Source of the DNA: an uncultured Lachnospiraceae bacterium
GTDB taxonomy: Bacteria > Bacillota > Clostridia > Lachnospirales > Lachnospiraceae
NCBI GenBank assembly: GCA_902780385.1
Contig: CACZFF010000001.1
Coordinates: 1 to 64,000, forward strand
Length of the DNA stretch: 64,000 nt
Reading direction: 5' to 3'
This document shows, in pieces, positions 26,923-36,100 of this stretch; position 1 is the first letter of the stretch; each line of letters opens with the position of its first letter. Below the pieces are notes generated by a model. That model was not told the origin of the DNA. It saw nothing but the letters and a program-made list of their open reading frames with translations, and searched no databases. Both the position numbers and the translations under genes were made by a program.

Positions 26923-27702
26923 ATGAATTTTCTCACAGCTACCCACACGGATGTGGGAACCAGAAAGAAAACAAACCAGGACTCTATGATCATCATGCAG
27001 GCAGAGACGAAACTGGGGAATGTGCTCTTTGCTTCCGTCTGTGACGGCATGGGCGGATTGGCAAAAGGGGAAGTCGCGAGCGCGGCAATGGTGAATGCAT
27101 TTGCACGCTGGTTTGAGAAAGACCTTCCTGCATTGCTTGAGCAGAATGCCGATGGCACTGTTCAGGAGGAGAGCCTGTGGAAACAATGGTCCGCACTGAT
27201 CGATTCTACAAGCAGATCGATCGAGGCATATGGAAGAAATATCCATATTGCACTGGGAACCACAGCTGTTGGCGTTCTGGTAATAGGTGAGGATTATTAC
27301 ACATTGAATGTCGGCGATTCCCGTGTCTATCTGCTCGCGGATAACATTTACCAGCTGACCAAGGATCAGACCTATGTACAGCGCGAAATGGATGCCGGCA
27401 GGATGACCTTTGAGCAGACACTGACCGACCCTCAGAGAAGTGTTCTGCTACAGTGCATCGGTGCAAGTCAGATTGTCCGACCGGTCTTCAGCCACGGCAA
27501 AACAGCTGCAGGGCATGTATTCATGCTCTGCTGTGACGGTTTCCGGCATGTTATTGCTCCGCAGGAATTTTACCAGGCATTTCATCCCTCGCAGATGACC
27601 AACGAGGAGATCATGAAACAGCGTCTGGTCGAAATGACTCACCTCAATATCGAGCGCCGTGAGGACGATAACATCAGTGCACTGCTGGTGAAACTGTATT
27701 GA
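26923..27702 (+). CDS. PP2C-family protein phosphatase (PrpC/Stp-like)
   Basis: The 259-residue protein is a complete bacterial PP2C catalytic domain. Motifs are THTDVGTRKKTNQDS, VCDGMGG (metal Asp-Gly), ALGTTAVGVLV, LNVGDSRVYLL, LTKDQTYV, CCDGF and REDDNIS (last metal Asp). There is no membrane span. Such enzymes counter receptor kinases such as PrkC, and the gene lies 50 bases before one (27752). Unlike the variant PP2C at 8297, this one matches the housekeeping pattern well. It is likely the general phosphatase of the island. Confidence 0.92.
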   Translation: MNFLTATHTDVGTRKKTNQDSMIIMQAETKLGNVLFASVCDGMGGLAKGEVASAAMVNAFARWFEKDLPALLEQNADGTVQEESLWKQWSALIDSTSRSIEAYGRNIHIALGTTAVGVLVIGEDYYTLNVGDSRVYLLADNIYQLTKDQTYVQREMDAGRMTFEQTLTDPQRSVLLQCIGASQIVRPVFSHGKTAAGHVFMLCCDGFRHVIAPQEFYQAFHPSQMTNEEIMKQRLVEMTHLNIERREDDNISALLVKLY

Positions 27703-27751
27703 CACGATTTGATAGAAAAGGAAGAAGGACACAGAGGGAGGAAACAGACGC

Positions 27752-29515
27752 ATGCTGGAGATAGGTTCCCTGCTGGACGGAAAATACAAAATACTGAATG
27801 AAATAGGCCACGGCGGTATGAGCGTGGTCTATCTGGCGTTAAATGAGCGTGCAAACAAGACCTGGGCTGTAAAAGAAGTCCGCAAGGACGGCGGAAATGA
27901 TTCGACTGTTGTAAGCCAGAACCTTGTGGCAGAGACGGAAATGCTCAAAAAGCTCGACCATCCCAACCTGCCGAGCATCATCGATGTGATCGATAAGGAT
28001 GACAGCTTCATCATCGTTATGGATTACATCGAAGGTAACAGCCTTCAGGATCTTATAGACACTGACGGACCGCAGCACCCGGAGAAAGTTATTGAATGGG
28101 CCAAGCAATTATGTGACGTGCTGGGATATCTGCACAGCAGACGTCCCCCTATCATTTACAGGGATATGAAGCCGGCCAATGTCATGCTCCGGCCCACAGG
28201 AGATGTCACCCTGATTGACTTCGGTACTGCCCGTGAATATAAATACGCCAACCAGGCGGATACGACATATCTGGGAACACGAGGTTACGCCGCACCGGAA
28301 CAGTTCGGCGGACGCGGCCAGACGGATGCCAGAACAGACATCTACACGCTGGGCGCGACAATGTATCACCTGATCACCGGATACAGCCCCGCGGACACTA
28401 ACTTTGAAGTCCTGCCGATTGGAAAGTTCGTGCCGCAGCTGAAGGGAAGCGGACTGGAAAAGATCATCACCAAGTGCTGTCAGAACGATCCGGCAAAACG
28501 CTATCAGGATTGTGCGGAACTCATGGCCGCCCTGAATCTCGTACATAAGTATGATGACAAGGAGCGCTTGAGACGCCGGATGAAGCTGGGAGTCTTTGCA
28601 GCCTGTGTGGCGATCTCCCTGATCTCCCTGGTTTCGGGAATCGGCTTCCGCATGGCCCTCGCCAATACCCGCACTGAGCAGTACGCAGCTTATCTGACCA
28701 GCGCAAGGAATGCGATGGATTTCAGTCAGAAAATCGCTGATTACAAACAGGCGATCAATCTGGATCCGGGAGATCCGGAAGCATATCAGGGATTGATCGA
28801 TGACATTGACAGTCTTTCAGATGATGAATTTGTTGCTGCATATAACAGTATTACGGACTGTATAAACGGAGTGGATTATGATCCGGCCAACCGCAAGCGC
28901 AACATTGAATATTTGAAGGACAGGGATGTAGCAACTTATTCCGATTTCAACTTCCGTCTGGGTACACTGGTCTATCTCGTATATCCCAGCGGACAGGGCG
29001 CATCGATCAGTTATCTGAATGAAGCAGTCGAATCCAAGGGCCTTGCAGAGGACAGACAGGAATCAGCGGAGCTGATCCTCCGGCTGGCAGAGCTCTACAA
29101 AAAGACCAAAGAAGCAGGAGCAGGCGGAAATGCGCGGAAAATCGAGTTTGAACACGAGTTTGCAGACTACTGGGCAACCCTCGATGATCTGTCCATTCGA
29201 CTGGATACCCTGAACAGTCAGACCAATATCGGATACCCGATCCGTATCTGCGATACGATCGCGACAGAGATCAACCTTCACTGCGTGAATTACATGAATG
29301 ACAACGTCTCCAGAGACACCATCCTGCAGACTCTGGACCGGGCGAACAACTTTATGAATAATGCGAAGAGTTCATCGCCGGACCAGCTGGAGGTAATTAA
29401 GCGTGTGAGATCCAATGTGACAAAGGCATACGATTCTGTTGATGACTGTTTTTCAAACACGAGCAACGTGAATCCTGATGCTGCAGGCTCAGAGGAGGAA
29501 GGAGGCGACGTATGA
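27752..29515 (+). CDS. Receptor-type Ser/Thr kinase with extracellular helical (TPR-like) domain
   Basis: ATG 27752 follows ggaggaaac. The kinase domain (about residues 8-265) has IGHGGMSVVYLA, AVKEV (ATP lysine), YRDMKPAN (Tyr in place of His before Arg-Asp), DFGTARE and GTRGYAAPEQFGG, so all catalytic residues are present. A membrane span lies at about 280-304. The 280-residue outer part is helical with a TPR-like start (AINLDPGDPEAYQGL). There are no PASTA domains. The gene overlaps the next by four bases (ATGA) and forms an operon with the PP2C, a small membrane protein and the 2881-residue surface protein. Confidence 0.9.
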   Translation: MLEIGSLLDGKYKILNEIGHGGMSVVYLALNERANKTWAVKEVRKDGGNDSTVVSQNLVAETEMLKKLDHPNLPSIIDVIDKDDSFIIVMDYIEGNSLQDLIDTDGPQHPEKVIEWAKQLCDVLGYLHSRRPPIIYRDMKPANVMLRPTGDVTLIDFGTAREYKYANQADTTYLGTRGYAAPEQFGGRGQTDARTDIYTLGATMYHLITGYSPADTNFEVLPIGKFVPQLKGSGLEKIITKCCQNDPAKRYQDCAELMAALNLVHKYDDKERLRRRMKLGVFAACVAISLISLVSGIGFRMALANTRTEQYAAYLTSARNAMDFSQKIADYKQAINLDPGDPEAYQGLIDDIDSLSDDEFVAAYNSITDCINGVDYDPANRKRNIEYLKDRDVATYSDFNFRLGTLVYLVYPSGQGASISYLNEAVESKGLAEDRQESAELILRLAELYKKTKEAGAGGNARKIEFEHEFADYWATLDDLSIRLDTLNSQTNIGYPIRICDTIATEINLHCVNYMNDNVSRDTILQTLDRANNFMNNAKSSSPDQLEVIKRVRSNVTKAYDSVDDCFSNTSNVNPDAAGSEEEGGDV

Positions 29516-30018
29516 CAATCGAATTTCTGCAATCGGCCTCAAAGATCTGCTTTGGCATAGCGATTGCATCTGCCATTCTTGCAGCGGCACTCTTCTTTCT
29601 TCTGGATATCTGGGAGAATTTCCTGATCGAGACAGACCGTGCCCAGAGAAAAACCATCGATGAGATGCACGAGCGCAACCGGGCGACCGGAAAATTGCGT
29701 GCGGATGATGATAAAAAGGGCAATACAGGTAAGGTTTCCACCAAATCTGTAACAGGTGCCGGAAAGACGCTGAAGTCAACGGACCCTGCCCAAAAAGACG
29801 GGATACCGCCTCTTGGAGCAGACAAAGGTCCGCAAAGCGATGAAGTATTATTGCAATCATCTGCCCCGGCAGCGAGATATCCGGAGAGCAGCCGTTCTGC
29901 AATGTCCGGTTCCCAGGAGACGAGAGCGCTTGCAGATGTGATCAACAAACCTGTGTCCGGCTTCCGGATCGTTCAGAAAACAATTATTACGCATACACAG
30001 GAAAGCATTCCTTTGTAA
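29512..30018 (+). CDS. Single-pass membrane protein translationally coupled to the kinase
   Basis: Start and preceding stop overlap as ATGA at 29512. In 168 residues there is a membrane span (about 13-35) followed by a long hydrophilic tail rich in Lys, Ser and Thr, predicted cytoplasmic. Threonines in the tail are possible kinase targets. No family recognised. Position suggests a partner of the kinase at 27752 or of the surface protein that follows. Confidence 0.65.
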   Translation: MTIEFLQSASKICFGIAIASAILAAALFFLLDIWENFLIETDRAQRKTIDEMHERNRATGKLRADDDKKGNTGKVSTKSVTGAGKTLKSTDPAQKDGIPPLGADKGPQSDEVLLQSSAPAARYPESSRSAMSGSQETRALADVINKPVSGFRIVQKTIITHTQESIPL

Positions 30019-30111
30019 TAGAAGCCAGTTGACCGTGTAACACGTATACGACAAGAACGGCCTTGTCCGTATCAAAGTCAGTTTCCAAATGGAAAACAGG
30101 AAGGAATTGTA

Positions 30112-33100
30112 ATGAAAAAAGCAGTAAGCCATGTATGGGAGAGGCTGGTGGCATTTATATGTGTGCTCACTTTGACAGCATCATATCTGCCTGCCATGCC
30201 CGTATTTGCGGAGAGCAAAAACGGGTACTCGACAGAAATTTCTGCGGATGAATCAGAGGCTGATGTTGGAGAAACGATCACGTTTAATGCTTCCATCAAA
30301 TTTAACCCTGAAGATTCTACAGACGAAGAGAAGGAAGATTTCTCCTTTGATTGGTATGTAAACGACGATCATAAGGCAGACGGTGATACCTATGAGCTGA
30401 AAGTCGATTCACTGGACGGTGATTCGGAGAAATATGAGGTATATTTCGAGGCTAAAGGTAAAACCAGCGGCAATACCTTAAAAAGTGATAAGAAAACAGT
30501 CACTTTCTACAAGCTGTACACAGTCAGTTTTGAGGGAGCCGATGTAGATTCTGTCAAGAAGAGAAACGGACAGAAATTCGAACTTCCCAAACCTTCAAAG
30601 GACGGAAATCGTTTTACCGGCTGGAAAGATTCCGATAAGACCTATGATGCAGGCGATGAATACACTGTCAATGGGGATGCCACACTGACTGCACAGTGGC
30701 AGGAGACTGTCAAAATCACCTTTGATGCTGACGGCGGAAAACTGGATGACGATACCATCACGATTGACAAAGGGACAGGCATTTCTGAAAGTGATCTTCC
30801 GAAAACCACTAAAGATCATTACAAGTTTTTGGGATGGTTTAAGGACGCGGCCAAGAAAACTAAATATGACGGCAGCAGCTTTGACAAAGATTCCAAGCTC
30901 TATGCCGGATGGGAACAGACTGAGTTTAAAGTTACCTTTGATGCAAATGGAGGAAACGGCGGCCCCGGTGAGATTTGGGTCGCAAAAGGAAAGACAGTTC
31001 CGAAAGCTTCACTGGATAACAAACCGACTTACGAAGGACATGATTTCAAGGCATGGAAACTCGGAAATAAAACGTATACCAATCAGAAAATCACAAAAGA
31101 CACTGTCCTGACAGCTGATTGGAATATCCAGTCCTATAAAATAACTTTCGATGCGAATGGAGGAAAAGTCAACGGGAAATCCTCCGATGAGCAGACCAAG
31201 GATTATGGTTCGACATTTGGAAATCAGCTTCCCAAACCTACCCGGGAGGATAAGGTAGAGGATGGAGGCAGCAAGAAGACAGGCTATAAGTTCAGCAAGT
31301 GGGTCAGCAAGTCGGATTCCTCTAAAGAACTGAAAGCCGATACAGAGATTACCGGTCCCTGGGAAGTCAAAGCAGAGTGGAAGGAAACCGATTATTATAA
31401 GGTGACCTATGTCTGTGAGGAAGGCGAAGCGAAGGGCTCTCTGCCCGAAGATAAAGCCACCGAGTGGACAGAGAAGGGTAAAAAAGCCTCTTGTCCGAAA
31501 CCTTCTATTAACAATGCAGAAGGGGCGGATGTCCATTATGCCTTTGAAGGATGGTATACGGACGAAGCACGGACAAACAAGTATAATGAAGCCATCGAAG
31601 ATGCTGCCACCTTGTATGCGCACTGGACAAAGCTCTACAAGGTCTCTTTTGTGACGTCCGGAGACGAAAAGGATCCCGTCTATGTTCAGGATGGAGAACA
31701 CTTAAAAGAAGCGGATGCAAAGAAAGACCTGACCAAAGAAGGTTATAAAGTTGTCGGCTTCTTCAAAGATAAAGACTACTCTCCTGAATCAGAATATAAG
31801 TTTGATACTGCAGCTGATTCGGAAAAGATCACTGCATCCTTTGAGCTGTATGTCAAATGGGAAGCCCAAAAATATAAGGTCGTATTTGACAAAAATGCGG
31901 AAGATGCGGAAGGTACAATGGAGGATCAGGACCGTATTTATGATGATGGCATGAATGCCGAATCTCCGGTCAAATTACGGAAAAACGCTTTCAGCAGGAA
32001 AGGTTATACCTTTACCGGCTGGAATACCGCGGCGAACGGAAGCGGAACTGCCTATGCAGATGAAACGACTGAAAACCTTTCAGCAGAAGAAAATGCAGAA
32101 GTAAAGCTCTATGCCCAGTGGAAAGCCCATGGATATGGAGTGCGCTTCCATTCAAACTATACAGCAGAGGGAGACAGCCAGGAAAAGACTGTCGATCAGA
32201 ATGGTTTTGTTTATGATACTGCAGCCAATCTGCAGTCAGGTGTCTTTACACGAGACGGGTATACCCACTATATCTGGTCAAAATCCTCTGACGGGACAGG
32301 CACTTGCTACGTGGACGGGGAGCTGGTGATCAACCTCACCGACGCTGACAACGGTGTTGTGGATCTGTATGCGATCTGGATCGATGAGAAGGAACCGACC
32401 ATCGAGTATAAGGCAAGTTTACGCTATACCGAAAAAAAAGACGAAAACAGCGATAAGGATAATGTAGACTTTTCAAACTCAAAAGTTGTCTATACGATTA
32501 CGATCCAGGACAATGGTTCCGGTGTCGACACAGACAATGTCTACTATGCTACCGCTGCTCCGGGTACAGATAAAAAGACGATCACAGACTGGATCGGCCC
32601 GGTGACTTTAAAAGAAGTCGAATTGGAAGAAGACGGGAATAAGATTAATGCCTATCAGTTCGAGGTCAATACCTCGGCTAAAGGAGCGGTCTTTGTAAAA
32701 GCCCAGGATAAGGCACAGAAGGAAGTACTTGAAGAAACCAAGAGAAAGATCGGTGATCAGGAATTCCAGTCTGTTGCAGGGGTGAAAGATGATCCCAATA
32801 TTGGATATGCAGAGATCCATCTCATTGTACTTGAAAAAGAAAAACCTGATATAAAAGTGACTGATGTTTCAACAGAAGCGGAGAAGGATCATTCATTTAA
32901 ATATGAGGTCACTGATCTGCCGGAAGATAAATTCTCCGGACTTGCTAAGGTTACCTATACGCTGCAGAAAGATGACGGAAACGGAAACTATAGCAATGTA
33001 GCAAATTATTCCGACGTAATCCTTGTTGATAATACAGATCATACGCCTGAGAAGCTGGAAGATATCGATCAGTTCCAGAAAGCTGACGGCAGTAAGAAAA

Positions 33101-36100
33101 TTACGGGTAAGGGCGACGAGGCAAATGGTCTGCCTACTCTGAATGGTAATTACAGATTAACTGTTACCGCAGTGGACTTCTGCGGAAATAAAGCAAAATC
33201 CGAACCAGTAGATATGAAGTTTGATAATACGGCTCCTCATATAGCACTGGAGATGGATAATGGTATCCAAAACAGTTTTGATGAAATCTGGTATTACAAT
33301 GCTTCGGATGATGAGAATCTTACCATTACCTTTGGCGGAACGGATGCAGACGCAGATACGGCAGCACTTGATGAAGTGACAATCAAACTCAACGATACAG
33401 AGTATTCTGCCGAACTGAAGGATAATAAAGCGACTATTCCCGTAAAGGCAATTAAAGAGAAATACGGGGATGGTAAGATCAAGATTACAGTGCATGTAAG
33501 TGACACTGCCGGAAATGAAACGAATATCATCGATGATCCAAAGACCGGAAAAAATGAAGTCGCCCTGGATGCAAATGGTGTAAACAGATCTGACGACAGA
33601 AGCTCTGCCTCTTTTGTTCTGGATTCCACTGCGCCTGAGATTGTCCTGAATATGACAGGCGGTAATCAGTACGATGATATGTGGTACTACAACGGGGATA
33701 ATTGTAATGACGGATCTATCATCATCGGAGATGAGAAAGATGCCGCTCCGCTGGAGTCTTATTCCATTACCCCCGCAGTCGGAGAAGCGGATAAGAATCA
33801 GTTAGTGGATAGTGCAGACAATAATGAAACAAAGTCTGTTACTGTTGCAATGTCCGAGATTTCCAAACTGGAAGATGGTAAGATTATCGTTTCTGCGCAG
33901 GCAAAGGACCGTGCCGGAAATGAGACCACTGTTCTTACAATAAACGATTCTCAGGTTAAGATCGAAGAAAAGGATGGAGATCTGATCAAATCCGTCAGCT
34001 TTGTCCTCGATAAATCTGCTCCTGCTCTCAGCGTAAAGATGTCCGGCGGTAAGGAATTTAACGATTCGAATAAATTCTATTACAGAGCAGACAACTGCGG
34101 CCTGACCTTGAACATTGGCAGCAGCGGAGACACAACCAGCATTTACGACTATAAGGTCCGGATCAAAAATACTGATAATGGCAATACGGTAAGTCAGGAG
34201 CTGATTGCCGGGACAGATACCAACAAGTCAGCCAACAATAAACAGATCCGGAAGATTCCTTCTCAGAAGGATGTTGAAAATGAAGGAACTTCTGCTGTTG
34301 AGACAATTGAAGTCGCTTTTTCTGCTGAGGAAATGCAGAAGCTGGGTGACGGACACCTTGAAGTGACGGCTGTTGTACGGGATTATGCTCTGAACGAGAA
34401 TAAATCATTTAAGGATGCTGAAGGCAATGAGGCGATCAGCGGCCTGAAGAATGCGGACAACAACGCAGAAAAGGCAACCTGTGTCCTCGACATGACCAAC
34501 CCTGTCGTGACAGAGATCACTACAAGCGGCACCGCAAAGGGACGCAATGTAGACGGAACAGCAAATGCAGCTCCCTATGATGAAGAGGGCCTGGGAAGTT
34601 TCTATTATTACAACGATAAATCTGTGGATACCACCTTTGTCGTACAGGATGTCAACCTGAATGCATGGACGGTTTCCTATAAGAAGGATGGCACTGCCAT
34701 CACTCAGGATCCGGTGAAAGCCAAGAATCCTGACGATGTTGTTACAAGCGGAACTGAAAATAAGACCGTAGAACTGGTTGCCAAATACTTTGATGAAAGT
34801 AAGCAGAAGGCTTCTTCAGAGGGCAGATACACCGATATCAGTGTGGCAGGCCAGGATAAAGCCGGCAACCCGCTGGTGCTTGCGGCCGACTACAGCTACA
34901 CCGGAAAGACCAGCAACGAAGTAGACCCTGCGGGGCAGACCGCTAACGGCAGCGGAAACGATCAGAAGGGCGTCATTACCCTGAAGAACGGCAAAGTCAT
35001 TGACTACACGGCACCGGTGGCGACGCTGACCTATGATACCAAGGCTACTGCTTATCTCTACAACGGGACCAATGCAGCTAACCAGGATCCGGAGACTGTC
35101 GCAAACAATTACAGCATTGCAACTGCATATATCAACAAAGCATTTAAGGCATCTGTTGCGATCAGCGATACCTATGACCAGGGTGTGAGTGCAGTAGGTC
35201 TGGATTTCGACAAGCTGACTGTGCGCCAGTACGGAAAGAATCCGGTCAAGCTCACATCAGATGATGCCTACCAGAAGGATGGAACAGTAAATTACGCTTT
35301 CGATATCGCAACTGATAAGGAGCATGCAACTGACGGTGCATATTTCTATAAGATCTTCGGAACAGACCGCGCCGGAAATGCAATGACAGTGAAGGAAGCT
35401 GTGTCCGACAGTGTGAAGACAGAGCGGATTGAACTTGAAAAGCTCTATGAGACTGAAAAATGTGAATCCACCTATCACGCGAAGCTCCGCTTCATTCTGG
35501 ACACTGTAAATCCGACATTTGCTTTCGCACTTGCGGATCCTAAGGGTGATGAGACGACAGACGGCAATACGGCTTACTACGGAAGTGAGACGAAGAGCCT
35601 CTCCGGAACATTCTCTGTTGTTGATACTCATATCGACACAGACCGCATTGGTGTTGGCTATGGTTCATTCAGTGCTTCGGATGTATCCAAGAGCAAGAAG
35701 CCTCATTACAGCGACATGAGTGTTGGCTGGGATAAGATTAATATCGAACATGATTTATCCAATGGCGGAAAGGGCAGCACTTTCAAGAAGGTCATCACCA
35801 GGGATAAGGAAGGTATCTATCGCTTCGGTATTTCCGGTGTAGATAAAGCAGGCAACCAGGTTGTGCAGAGCAGCGGCGAAGCCAAGAAGACAGGTTATAA
35901 GTCTACGGTTCAGGTTGAAAAGGGCAAGAACGGCAAGTTCTGGACCTGGCATAAGGTGCTTGATAAGACAGCACCTACCGGTGACCTGAAGATTGGAGAC
36001 TATTACCATGTTTCCATGGACAGCCATGGCAATAATACACTTGATACAAAGAACTACAATCCTTACCGTTCGGAAAAGAAGGCAAATGTGTCTATCACCA